This document shows, in pieces, positions 18,445-27,148 of a DNA stretch of 64,000 nt. The stretch is from positions 1 to 64,000 of the forward strand of contig JAJCZV010000062.1 of the NCBI GenBank assembly GCA_029262175.1, written 5' to 3'. The translations under genes and the position numbers were made by a program. Source of the DNA: Gemmatimonadota bacterium. GTDB lineage: Bacteria; Gemmatimonadota; Gemmatimonadetes; Palauibacterales; Palauibacteraceae. The notes beneath the pieces are model-generated. The model was not told the origin of the DNA, searched no databases, and saw nothing but the letters and a program-made list of their open reading frames with translations. Positions within the stretch are counted from its first letter, which is position 1. Each line of letters opens with the position of its first letter.

Positions 18445-19675
18445 CCGCAACGTGCTCTGGCCCCGAGTCACGATCCATAGCGTCGCTCTGGCGAGCATAC
18501 CAAGCCGCGCCTGGCCGCGCACTGATGCCGTGCAGGAAAATGCTCAACAGCACGGTAAGGCTCACGATCGCGGCGATTCGTGGCGCTCCCGCGACCTCGG
18601 GGTGCTCGATCAACAGCAGCACGAACACGACGGATGCGACCCCTCTCGGACCGAACCAGCCCACAAAGGCGGTGGTCGCGGGTCGAACTCCGGTACCGAT
18701 CAAGCTGAGCGCCGTCGGGATCATTCGAATCACGGTGAGACTCGAGATGGCGTAGAGAGCCGACGTCCAGCCGACAGCCGGCAGGAGTTCGGGTATGAGA
18801 ACGGCCCCGAGCGCCAAAAAGACGAGGAGGGTCAGGAGCTGACCCTCTGTCTCTCCAAACTCCCAAAGACGGCGGCAAGCCGAGCGAGACGTGTTGCCGA
18901 GCGTAAGTCCCGCCGTAAAGGCCGCGAGAAAGCCGTTTCCGCCCACGAGCTCGGCGCCGGCAAAGGCGCTGACGGCGAGGCCGATCCCGGCCAGCTGCTG
19001 AAACGCCTCGTTCATCCACCCGGAACGCGCGGTGATCTCAACGAGCCGTCCTCCAAAATAGCCGATTCCGATTCCAACCAGGGGGCCGAGTACGAGTTGC
19101 AACGCCACGAACCGGGTCCAGAATCCGGCGCCTTCGCCTTCGCCCCCGGCGCCCGCGAACGAGAGAAAGATGAGAAAGACGGGGAAGACGACCCCGTCGT
19201 TGAGACCGCTCTCCACGCTTAGCGTCTCCCGGATTCTCACAGGCACGCGTTCGTCTGAGACGACCGCCATGCCGAGTGCCGCGTCCGTCGGTGCCAGGAT
19301 CACAGCCAGGATCGCGCACTCCCACATCGTGAGCGCGTCAAACAAGAGAGACGCCGCGACGGTGCCCAGCACGATGGTCAGCGGGAGCCCGATGGCGAGC
19401 AAGCGGACCGGAAGGTCGTGTTCCCGCCGCAATCGCTTGAGGCTGATCCGGCTCGCATCGGTAAAGAGAACGATCGTCAGCGTGATCTCGGCCAACAGAT
19501 GGACCGCCGAGAACTCGGTCGCCCCGTCGATAAACCCGAATACGAGCGGGCCGCAGAGCACCCCAACGAGAACGAAGGCCATGGGGGGTGAAACGACGCT
19601 CTTCTCCGCACGGCCGGAAAGGGCGCCGTAGGCCAGGATCGAACCGCCTACGATCAGAAGCGCGATCGGGTCCAA
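18407..19675 (-). CDS. Cation/proton antiporter, CPA1 (NhaP) family
   Basis: 422 residues with about a dozen hydrophobic segments. The family motif VESGLNDGVVFPVFL lies in the middle (about 154-168), preceded by ILAPTDAALG, matching the TD/ND region of sodium/proton antiporters. It should exchange Na+ or K+ for H+ across the inner membrane. The start is a TTG at 19675, placed 6 bases after GAGG in the leader; the ATG at 19682 is out of frame. The last 38 bases overlap the convergent kinase gene, so the C-terminal tail and the kinase tail share DNA. Confidence 0.93.
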   Translation of the reverse strand: MDPIALLIVGGSILAYGALSGRAEKSVVSPPMAFVLVGVLCGPLVFGFIDGATEFSAVHLLAEITLTIVLFTDASRISLKRLRREHDLPVRLLAIGLPLTIVLGTVAASLLFDALTMWECAILAVILAPTDAALGMAVVSDERVPVRIRETLSVESGLNDGVVFPVFLIFLSFAGAGGEGEGAGFWTRFVALQLVLGPLVGIGIGYFGGRLVEITARSGWMNEAFQQLAGIGLAVSAFAGAELVGGNGFLAAFTAGLTLGNTSRSACRRLWEFGETEGQLLTLLVFLALGAVLIPELLPAVGWTSALYAISSLTVIRMIPTALSLIGTGVRPATTAFVGWFGPRGVASVVFVLLLIEHPEVAGAPRIAAIVSLTVLLSIFLHGISARPGAAWYARQSDAMDRDSGPEHVAVTPMSDRISASR

Positions 19676-19734
19676 ACATCACCTCGGAAGAGTTCGGGTC
19701 GTTAGGCGCGTTGGTTGATCCCCGGCGCTATCGC

Positions 19735-21246
19735 TCAGCTGCCCGGGACGAAGTCGATGAGGACAAAGTCGTTTCCCGCCGCATGGCACCCCGTGCAGAG
19801 CTCGACGCCCTCACCTGCGGCGATCGGCGCGAGGCCCGGTTCCACTCCCAGCACCTCATACCAGAACCAACCGTTGCCTTCCTCGCTAGAGGGACGGGTC
19901 TTCGAGCTCACGGCCCATCCGCCCAGTTCGCCGTCCTCGTCGAAGAGCTCTTTAACTGCGGACGAGCCCTGCGGGTGCACGTCGATGCCGGACGCGATCG
20001 AGGCCGCGAGGGCCTGGTTGACAAAGACCTGGACGGCGGCAGGATGAGGCCCGAGTGATGGGTGCCGCATCGCCTCATGGGCCCACGAGCGGTAGGAGCC
20101 CTCGCTCAGAAACTCGAACAACTGCGTAGGGTCAGTCGGAATCGCTGATTGAGCCTCACCCACGGGCTCGGAGGAGTCTCCTGTGGTCTCAGGCTCTCCC
20201 GCGCCTGGATACGTCTCCGTCAGATAGCGGACGATCTGAGCGAGATCCTCCTCCGTCGCGACCAATCCGTTCATCACCATTCGTTCCACGAGGGCAAGCG
20301 CGGCCTCGCCGCCCGTCGGTGGGTTTCGCTCGACAGAGTCCAGCGCGTGGCACTGAGAGCAGCGGCTCTCGAACGTCGCCATCGCCGCGGTTTCGTCGTA
20401 GGGCACCTGCATCCCTCGCGCTCCAGCCCTGCGAACAGCTTCCATCGCGGCGGTGGTTTGCCGCCGCTGCTCCCGCTGAAGACGAACCGTCGCCTGAAGG
20501 GTTGGGGTTACCGCGATGAGGTACGCCGTCACCATCCATTGTTCGTCCTCGCGGATCACGTCGAGGACCTGCGAGCGTTCCGCCATTCGGCGCACGGTCT
20601 GACGCCATTCGTCCGGCGTCCGCGGCCGTGCGAGGATCGTACGCAGATCATGGCACTGCGTACATTTGGTGCGCAGGACTCCCCGCCCGGAGATGAGCCC
20701 CTCTTCAGACGCGAGCGACGTCAGCAGACGTGCATCCTCCAGGCCGGCGAGCGGCAACAAGTCACGCACGCGCTCGATGCGCTCGGCGCTAAACGCGCCG
20801 CCGGCCCGAGCGTTTCTGAGCAGTAGGGTCTCACGGATGCCTGCGGGCAGCGCCAAGCCCATGAGTAGGACCGTACAGATCAGGAGTCCCGTGCCCAGCC
20901 CCGGCACGAGCTTGCTTTCCATATGTTTGAAGAAGCGGACGATGACGATCTTGACGATCAGAATGACCCCGATCGTCATGCCGAGGAGAAGGTGCGCGAC
21001 CGTTCTGGCTGGGAGTTCCACCTGATAGGTCCACAGACGCGGCACCATCTGCCACATCATGATCACGTATATCGCGACGAAGGCGTAGCCGACCAGCCGG
21101 TGAATCCGTATGAGACGCGGAGGGGCCTCGCTTCGCTTGCGCTTCTCATCGAAGGGGTAGCCCCACAGGTGGTACATGAGGAACGTCGCTGCGAAGGCGA
21201 GACCGAGGAATAGAAGACCGAGCGTCGCGTTTCCGATGGGGCTCAT
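19735..21246 (-). CDS. Membrane-anchored multiheme cytochrome c with C-terminal cytochrome P460-like domain
   Basis: 503 residues from the ATG at 21246, which has AGGAG four bases upstream (an upstream in-frame codon at 21264 is less likely). About four membrane segments occupy residues 1-140. Three heme c motifs follow: CTQCH at 195, CSQCH at 296 and CTGCH at 484. The last 130 residues match the cytochrome P460 pattern: PHPAAVQVFVN, then HPQGSSAVKELF, a lysine in SSKTRP, GWFWYE and a C-terminal CxxCH. P460 proteins oxidise hydroxylamine or handle NO and related nitrogen species using a lysine-crosslinked heme. The fusion to an integral-membrane, two-heme region suggests direct electron delivery to the membrane. 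The substrate is not established. Confidence 0.8.
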   Translation of the reverse strand: MSPIGNATLGLLFLGLAFAATFLMYHLWGYPFDEKRKRSEAPPRLIRIHRLVGYAFVAIYVIMMWQMVPRLWTYQVELPARTVAHLLLGMTIGVILIVKIVIVRFFKHMESKLVPGLGTGLLICTVLLMGLALPAGIRETLLLRNARAGGAFSAERIERVRDLLPLAGLEDARLLTSLASEEGLISGRGVLRTKCTQCHDLRTILARPRTPDEWRQTVRRMAERSQVLDVIREDEQWMVTAYLIAVTPTLQATVRLQREQRRQTTAAMEAVRRAGARGMQVPYDETAAMATFESRCSQCHALDSVERNPPTGGEAALALVERMVMNGLVATEEDLAQIVRYLTETYPGAGEPETTGDSSEPVGEAQSAIPTDPTQLFEFLSEGSYRSWAHEAMRHPSLGPHPAAVQVFVNQALAASIASGIDVHPQGSSAVKELFDEDGELGGWAVSSKTRPSSEEGNGWFWYEVLGVEPGLAPIAAGEGVELCTGCHAAGNDFVLIDFVPGS

Positions 21247-21337
21247 ACGGCTCCTGTGGCACAATCGACTTTGACGGCGTCGAGTTTTCGGTATGCCACG
21301 TCAACGCGTGTCTGGCAAAAAGGTGCCCCGCGTCACC

Positions 21338-21820
21338 TCATTCGACGTATGCCCACAACAGCTCGCGGCTCTTTGCGTCCAGCGCGCTCGGGGTGCCGAT
21401 GTAGTAGAGGTCGCCGGCCACGTCCCGGATGAGAAAACCGCCCCCGGGCACTTCGCGCGGCCAGTCGTCCAAGCGGGTCTGGAATGACCTTGGACCCTGT
21501 TTTGTCTGCACCGCCCAGGTTCGGATCTCGACCTCCTCATCCACCGAGTCGATTCGATCGACTTGGAGGACGAAGCCCGCCTCTGCCAACGCCGCTTCAA
21601 CCGCCTCACGCGACGCCGGTTCGAGCGCGCGAACGTCCGGTACGAGCGCAAACTCCTTCTTTTCGCTATCCAGAAGCGATACAAATCGCGTCGGCTCGGA
21701 CCAGGGAAAGCAGCGACGGACCCACACCGCTTGGGCCTCTCCACCCTGTTCAGCCCACAACTGGCCGTCCGGGCGGCGCTCCAGACGGAGTGACCGCCCG
21801 CGTTCGAGATTGGTGATCAC
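21338..21820 (-). CDS. DUF1854 domain protein, partner of the adjacent ABC exporter
   Basis: 160 residues starting at GTG with a strong AAAGGAGG eight bases upstream. The sequence matches DUF1854: an N-terminal RSLRLERRPDGQLWAE, then VRRCFPWSEPTRFVSLLD and a C-terminal DVAGDLYYIGTPSALDAKSRELLWAYV. From memory, this family usually neighbours an ABC exporter of the kind found just upstream here, often near cyanophycin genes; no cyanophycin gene is visible here. No signal peptide, so it is cytoplasmic. The exporter stop is 20 bases upstream. Role unknown. Confidence 0.85.
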   Translation of the reverse strand: MITNLERGRSLRLERRPDGQLWAEQGGEAQAVWVRRCFPWSEPTRFVSLLDSEKKEFALVPDVRALEPASREAVEAALAEAGFVLQVDRIDSVDEEVEIRTWAVQTKQGPRSFQTRLDDWPREVPGGGFLIRDVAGDLYYIGTPSALDAKSRELLWAYVE

Positions 21821-21840
21821 AGTATTCCCCTCCTTTCGCC

Positions 21841-24150
21841 CTAGGCCAGCTCGACCTGGAGCTCGTGTAGTCTTCGATATAGACCGTCGGCAATCCCCAA
21901 CAGCTCTGTGTGCGTCCCCATCTCCGCGATTCGGCCGTTTTTCACGACGAACAACCGCGATGCTTTGTGCAGCGTCGACAATCGGTGCGCGATCGCGAAC
22001 GTCGTTCTTCCCGCGACCAACCGATCCATCGCCTCCTGAATCTTTCGCTCGGTCTCCGTGTCGACCGCCGACGTCGCTTCGTCGAGAATCAGAATCCTCG
22101 GGTCGTTCAAGATTGCCCGCGCGATCGAAACTCTCTGGCGCTGTCCGCCCGACAGCGTCTGTCCTCGCTCGCCGACGACCGTGTCGTAGCCTTGCCCCAT
22201 CTCCACGATGAACTCGTGTGCGTTCGCGGCTCGCGCGGCCTCCACGACTTCCTCCAGGTCAGCATCAGGACGTCCGTAGCGGATGTTGTCCAAGAGCGTA
22301 CCGTGAAACAGATACGGTTCCTGGAGCACCATCCCCACCTGACGTCGATAGTGCGTGGTGTCCAGCCGACTCAAATCCACGCCATCGATTTCGATCGCAC
22401 CGCCCGTGGGTTCATAGAACCGTGCGAGCAAGCTCACGATGGTTGTCTTGCCGCCGCCCGAGGGTCCCACCAACCCGATCATCTCCCCGGGCTGCACTTC
22501 GAAGTTCACCCCTTTGAGGACGAGTTGGACGCCGTCGTACCCGAACGTCACGTCTCGAAAACGCACCCGCCCCTCGACGGGATCGAGCCGTACCGACTCG
22601 ACGACGTCTACGATCTCTGGCTCCGTGTCCAAGACCTCGAACACGCGGTGCGCAGAACTCGTCGCGCGGTTGATGGTGCGAGCCATCTGCCCGATCACTT
22701 CGATCGGCGCCACGAACATCGTCGTGTAGAGCAGAAACGAAACAAACGTCCCCGCGCTCAACGCGGTCTCACCTGTCTCGAGGAGACGCGGAATCGCAAA
22801 CGCCCATACCGCCACCGTCGTGCCGTGCACCGCGAGCATCAGAAGCGGCCAGAACGTCGTCCACATGTGATGGATTCGGTTGTATTCTTCGGTCACGGCG
22901 TAGTTGCGTTCTCGAAACCGCCCCTTCTCTCTGTCCTCCTGACCGAAAGCCTTGACCACACTCATCCCCGGAATCGTGTCCGAGAGCACGTCGGTGACGC
23001 GCGACCACTTTCGCCACGCCCGCACGAACACGCGGTTGAGTGATTCTCCGTGACGGTAGATGGCGAGACAGAACAGCGGCACGGGCACCGTCATCACGAG
23101 CCCCAGCTTCCAGTCGAGCGAAAGCAGCACCGTACTGAGTCCGACGAGCATGACCAGGGACAGCGACACGTCCACGACGCCAAACGCCAAGAAGTCCCAG
23201 AGTCGGTCGGTGTCTGAACTCACACGCGTGATCAGACTTCCGGTCTTCTTTCGCGCGTAGAACGACAGGCTTAGACGCTGAAGGTGCTCGTAGAGCTCGG
23301 TCCGTAGGTCGCGCGCGACCCACTCGCCCAGAACCGACATCATGCGAAGACGCAGAACGGCCCCGGCCTGGCGCACGAGATACACCAGCCCCATGCCTGC
23401 GACCGCGAACCAAGCGATGCGCGCACCCCGACCTTGGGAGAGCTGGCCATCCTGAACCGGCCGCACCACCGAGTCGATCAAGTAACCCGCCAGATACGGA
23501 GGGATCAAACTCACGAGGGTGATGACGGTCGCGGCTAAGAATCCGATCGTCACTTCGCGCCGATACGGCTTGAGGTATCCGAGTAGACGCCAGATGACGG
23601 CCATTCGATTGCCAGACACCAAGGCCTGCGCCTCGCGGATCGGTCCGGCCACGCTGCGCGCGTATTCGTCGTCGGCGTTCACGTCGGGTGCACGTTCGCG
23701 GTCCGGCGCCGCGCTCCCGGGCGAGTCCGCGCTCGGCCCGAAGGCCACCGCCTCCTCGAGAAGAAATTTGAGGTTCTCCATGGCCCTGCGCTGCCGGTGT
23801 GTAAACCGCACGCGGGCGAGCGCGGGCTGATCGGGCTCGCCGAGCAGCGTGAGCACGCTTCCCGACAACCCCGGCGCGTCGCGGACCGCTTGTATGCGGT
23901 CGCGTCTTACGTGATCCAACTCCCACTCGCCGTCTTCGGACTGCTGGGCGAGGGCCACTCGCTCAGGGCCGAGCGCGACCCACGTGTGCTCTAGCGTGAG
24001 CTGGGCGTTGAGGTCGGCCAGGGCGTAGAGGTACACGGGTGCGCCGTCCCACTCGGCTTCGATGCGAGACCTCAGCTCGGCAGGGAGACGTGCGGGTTGG
24101 TCCGTGTAGCGTCGGACGAGTTCTCTGTTTTGATTCTGTACTTCAGGCAT
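21841..24150 (-). CDS. ABC exporter, fused permease and ATPase, with long N-terminal extension
   Basis: 769 residues. The first 185 or so form a cytoplasmic extension resembling a small beta domain (VYLYALADLNAQLTLEHTW, then a GSVLTLLGEPDQPALARVRF region). A type IV exporter membrane domain with six segments spans about 195-490. The nucleotide-binding domain (about 530-769) has Walker A GPSGGGKTT, signature LSGGQRQR, Walker B ILILDEATSAVD and an AHRLSTL H-loop. This half-transporter should work as a homodimer. The N-terminal extension and the following DUF1854 gene are typical of a poorly studied exporter subgroup. No substrate can be deduced. Confidence 0.93.
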   Translation of the reverse strand: MPEVQNQNRELVRRYTDQPARLPAELRSRIEAEWDGAPVYLYALADLNAQLTLEHTWVALGPERVALAQQSEDGEWELDHVRRDRIQAVRDAPGLSGSVLTLLGEPDQPALARVRFTHRQRRAMENLKFLLEEAVAFGPSADSPGSAAPDRERAPDVNADDEYARSVAGPIREAQALVSGNRMAVIWRLLGYLKPYRREVTIGFLAATVITLVSLIPPYLAGYLIDSVVRPVQDGQLSQGRGARIAWFAVAGMGLVYLVRQAGAVLRLRMMSVLGEWVARDLRTELYEHLQRLSLSFYARKKTGSLITRVSSDTDRLWDFLAFGVVDVSLSLVMLVGLSTVLLSLDWKLGLVMTVPVPLFCLAIYRHGESLNRVFVRAWRKWSRVTDVLSDTIPGMSVVKAFGQEDREKGRFRERNYAVTEEYNRIHHMWTTFWPLLMLAVHGTTVAVWAFAIPRLLETGETALSAGTFVSFLLYTTMFVAPIEVIGQMARTINRATSSAHRVFEVLDTEPEIVDVVESVRLDPVEGRVRFRDVTFGYDGVQLVLKGVNFEVQPGEMIGLVGPSGGGKTTIVSLLARFYEPTGGAIEIDGVDLSRLDTTHYRRQVGMVLQEPYLFHGTLLDNIRYGRPDADLEEVVEAARAANAHEFIVEMGQGYDTVVGERGQTLSGGQRQRVSIARAILNDPRILILDEATSAVDTETERKIQEAMDRLVAGRTTFAIAHRLSTLHKASRLFVVKNGRIAEMGTHTELLGIADGLYRRLHELQVELA

Positions 24151-24521
24151 CGATCGTGATCCGGTTCGGGTCGTATGAGAACGACAAAGGCCCTACGGGT
24201 CCGCAGTGAGGAGGAGCGCGAACCGGTTGGGCCTGATCACGTCGATGTGATGTGAGGACTTAGTCGGGTGGCGCCGTCTCTCTCCAAAGCGCAATTGCGG
24301 ATACGCTTGCGCTCGCGCGGATTCGCATAAATCCACCGAGGCGCGGCGTAACCACACCGTGCCAAGCGGCATCGCCCTGTCGGGCTGCGCTTGGCGGGTG
24401 CGCCGTGCAGTTCGGGTCGTAGATGTTGATGCTCAGGAGACGGCTCCTGTCTGATCGATGCGCCGTCGACGATCGCGACGCTTCTTCATACCTAACGTTA
24501 CGGGGCTTCCTCGGCCAGGTT
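24151..24521. other. 371-base gap upstream of the ABC exporter
   Basis: Between two minus-strand genes. It contains the imperfect hairpin at 24361-24395, a short palindrome CGCAATTGCG near 24290 and otherwise ordinary GC-rich sequence. I find no tRNA, no convincing small gene and no clear promoter hexamers. It probably carries the terminator of the cytochrome gene at 24522 and the promoter of the exporter. Confidence 0.4.
24361..24395. repeat. Compound inverted repeat
   Basis: Outer arms GCCAAGCG (24361-24368) and CGCTTGGC (24388-24395) are perfect complements. Inside, GCCC (24374-24377) and GGGC (24382-24385) can form a second short stem around TGTC. The internal loop is asymmetric (5 and 2 bases). 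No T-run follows on either strand. Confidence 0.5.
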
Positions 24522-25328
24522 TCAGCGCTCGGCTCTGGGCTCCACGCCGAGAGCTTCGAGCTTTCGGTTGAGGCCGGGGTGATCCGGCGATACCCGCAGC
24601 CCCTGTCGGTAGGCCTCGATTGCGGTCTCTCGGTTTCCAGCCGCGAGTTCGAGGTCGCCGAGCAACGACCAAATCGAGAGTGATTCCGGGAAGTTCTCGC
24701 TGTTCATGCGCAGCAGAGCCGCGCCGATAGCGGGTTCGCCTTCGTCTCCATAGGCGGTCGCAAGATCGTTGATGACCCACTCGCCGAAGTCGTAGCTCCA
24801 CCCGCTCAATTCCTCTTCTCGCAGCTCCTTATACCATGTGATCGCCGCGGCCACGTCCTCGTTCCCGATCCGATCGCGCAGCAGGTCGTCGATCATGCGA
24901 GGTCGGGGCAAGCCGCGGTGACACGTCCGACACTCGACCATGACGTTGGGCGAGCGTCGATGAGGGAGCGCGCTCAGCAGATTGCTGTTGATCTCGCGGG
25001 TCATCTCGAGCATGGCGCGAGCTCGCACCTTTTCGGGCCTCTCATCCGAGTCAAACTCGACGCCTTCGAAGGAGAAGCCCCCGTCGCCCCCAAAGTGACA
25101 ATACTGGCAGCTGACGCCCAAAGAAAAAGAGAACTGCCGCATGTGGCCGATCAGTTCGTCGCGCGAGATGTCTTCCGGGAAGAACTGCAGGTTGGTGAAC
25201 TCGTCCGGAACTTGAGCCGAGACCGACGAAGCGACTCCGCCTGCCAGCACGACGAGTAGCCGGGTCGCCCGAAACACGGCCGACGCCCTAGGGGTTCGAA
25301 ACGCGCCTCCTACGTGATGCCTCAACAT
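24522..25328 (-). CDS. Secreted diheme cytochrome c, reaction-center-cytochrome-like, with C-terminal TPR
   Basis: 268 residues from the ATG at 25328, which has GGAGG six bases upstream (the open frame continues to 25463 without family match). A signal sequence ends near SSVSA-QVPDE. The body reads FTNLQFFPEDISRDELIGHMRQFSFSLGVSCQYCHFGG, followed by a second heme site CRTCH. This pattern is common to proteins annotated as photosynthetic reaction center cytochrome c subunit in non-phototrophs. About 80 C-terminal residues are helical with TPR character (AAGNRETAIEAYRQGLRVSPDHPGL). It diverges from the kinase at 25517. Likely a periplasmic electron carrier. Confidence 0.85.
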   Translation of the reverse strand: MLRHHVGGAFRTPRASAVFRATRLLVVLAGGVASSVSAQVPDEFTNLQFFPEDISRDELIGHMRQFSFSLGVSCQYCHFGGDGGFSFEGVEFDSDERPEKVRARAMLEMTREINSNLLSALPHRRSPNVMVECRTCHRGLPRPRMIDDLLRDRIGNEDVAAAITWYKELREEELSGWSYDFGEWVINDLATAYGDEGEPAIGAALLRMNSENFPESLSIWSLLGDLELAAGNRETAIEAYRQGLRVSPDHPGLNRKLEALGVEPRAER

Positions 25329-25516
25329 GCGTGGCCTCCCGATCGTTTGTTCGAAGGGTGCCACGATCAGGTGCACCCGGTCACGATCAATCTGCCCCGG
25401 TCCCGCGAGCGGAGACAGCGATGGCCGTCCGGAAGGGGTCACGGAATTGTCAGGAACCTGCAAAGAGGCGAGGGTGCACTGGCCGCCACGAACGCGCCGA
25501 CCTCGATTGAGGGCCT

Positions 25517-27148
25517 ATGAGCAACAAGGACATCTCCGTGGAACGCGCGGCGCGGTTGGGCTGGACGGCCATATTGGTGCCCCTGGCACTCGGGTTCCTC
25601 TTCTCGCTGGTCCTCGCCTACCAAGCGTTCGAGGCCAGCCGCAGGCACCGAGTGGCGGTGCGGGCGACCCTGCGCGAGCAGGCAGAGTTCGGCGCGTACC
25701 TGCTGGCGTCCGAGATCGATCGGACCATGAGCGAGACGATGATCTACGCGTTCTACCCCATCGATCTCGCGTTAGGAGATTTCAACGAGTTTCCGCCGCC
25801 TTCCATCCTCCGCGCGCCTCCGGAGAGCGCGCGCTGTGAGCCGGAGTCCGAGGCCGAGGATCGCACGTTCTTTCGCTACGATCCCGCGACGAATACGGCC
25901 GAGGCGGACGGTCCGAATGCGGCGGCGTTCGAGGCCTGGGTGGTGGAGTTCCTTCCCCCGAGGTTGGATGACGCGCGCGATGGCGTGGCGACGGGTCAGA
26001 TCACCGCGCGCATCGGAGGGCGGTCGCGTTTGATCGCCCATAAGCGCTGGGCTCGGGATGGACGAGCGGTCGTATACGGGTTCGAGAGCTGTTGGCGATC
26101 GGAAGCGGGTAGTGTCTTTGAACAGGCGATGGCCTCTACGCAACTGTTCCCGCCCTCGTTGATCGGAGCGACGCCCAACGATTCGCTCTTCACGCTTGCC
26201 GCCCGCGGCGCGGACGGATCGCTCGCCTTTGGCGACACGTGGGATGCTCCTACCGCCGGCTTCTATGGGACGGCGGGTCTACCGTCCTCCTCCAAGCTCG
26301 GAGAGCTCGAGTTGCGAGTGACGCTGCTCCCTTCGTCGGAGCAGCGACTGGTACTCGGCGGTGTGCCCCGGACTCGCCCCACCGCGTTGGGCCTGGTGTT
26401 GCTGACCGCGATCCTGCTCTGGGTGGCCACGCGCCAGCTTCGTCGAGGGCACGAGCTCGTTGGTCTTCGAGCTCGGTTCGTGCGCAACGTCTCGCACGAA
26501 CTACGGACGCCACTCCAACAGATCCTGTTGTTCACCGAACTTCTGCGGTCCGGGCGTATTGAAGAACCCGACGAGCGAAATCGCGCCCTCGACGTCATGT
26601 ACACGGAAACGCGTCGCCTTATCGACCTCGTGGGGAACGTCCTTCGGTTCTCGGCGCCGAACGCTGGTGAAGTCAACATCGGGGCGCTCGATCTCTCCCA
26701 GGTGACCGCCGAGACCGTCGAAGCGTTCGAGTCGCTGGCGAGGTCGGGTCAGGCGGAGTTGGTCGTCGATGCGGTTGCGGGAGTGGCGGTCACCGCAGAT
26801 GGCGATGCGGTCAAGCAGATCCTCATCAACCTCCTGGACAACGCCGTCCGATACGGCCCGCCGGGTCAGACCGTGCGAGTTCGAGTGCGTCGAGACGGCG
26901 ATCGAGGCGTGGTGACCGTCGAGGACGAGGGCCCCGGGATCCCTGTCGACTGGCGCGACGAAATCTGGAAGCCGTTCGCGCGGCTCGAGGGCGATGACGA
27001 CGGCACTCCCGCTGGAAGCGGCATCGGACTGTCGATCGTCAAACGACTCAGTGAGGCGATGGACGGGCGGGTGGCGATCGAGTCCGGGGCCGCGGGTGGG
27101 GCTCGCTTCGCGCTTTCCCTCCCGATCAGAACCGGTGATGTCGCTTGA
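25517..27148 (+). CDS. Sensor histidine kinase with large extracytoplasmic sensor domain
   Basis: 543 residues. A membrane segment at about 16-38 is followed by a periplasmic domain of roughly 245 residues with no family I recognise, then a second membrane segment at about 288-305. The dimerisation helix carries RFVRNVSHELRTPLQQ with His327. The catalytic domain has LINLLDNAVRYGPPG, DEGPGIP and GSGIGLSIVKRL. The TGA stop overlaps the TTG start of the response regulator gene. The periplasmic domain has two Cys residues (about 107 and 192) that could form a disulfide. Confidence 0.92.
   Translation: MSNKDISVERAARLGWTAILVPLALGFLFSLVLAYQAFEASRRHRVAVRATLREQAEFGAYLLASEIDRTMSETMIYAFYPIDLALGDFNEFPPPSILRAPPESARCEPESEAEDRTFFRYDPATNTAEADGPNAAAFEAWVVEFLPPRLDDARDGVATGQITARIGGRSRLIAHKRWARDGRAVVYGFESCWRSEAGSVFEQAMASTQLFPPSLIGATPNDSLFTLAARGADGSLAFGDTWDAPTAGFYGTAGLPSSSKLGELELRVTLLPSSEQRLVLGGVPRTRPTALGLVLLTAILLWVATRQLRRGHELVGLRARFVRNVSHELRTPLQQILLFTELLRSGRIEEPDERNRALDVMYTETRRLIDLVGNVLRFSAPNAGEVNIGALDLSQVTAETVEAFESLARSGQAELVVDAVAGVAVTADGDAVKQILINLLDNAVRYGPPGQTVRVRVRRDGDRGVVTVEDEGPGIPVDWRDEIWKPFARLEGDDDGTPAGSGIGLSIVKRLSEAMDGRVAIESGAAGGARFALSLPIRTGDVA

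Noticed and set aside
21910..23043. Long plus-strand open frame (377 codons) opposite the ABC exporter
   Set aside because: The composition is His/Arg-rich antisense of a clear ABC exporter; no domain or signal is visible.
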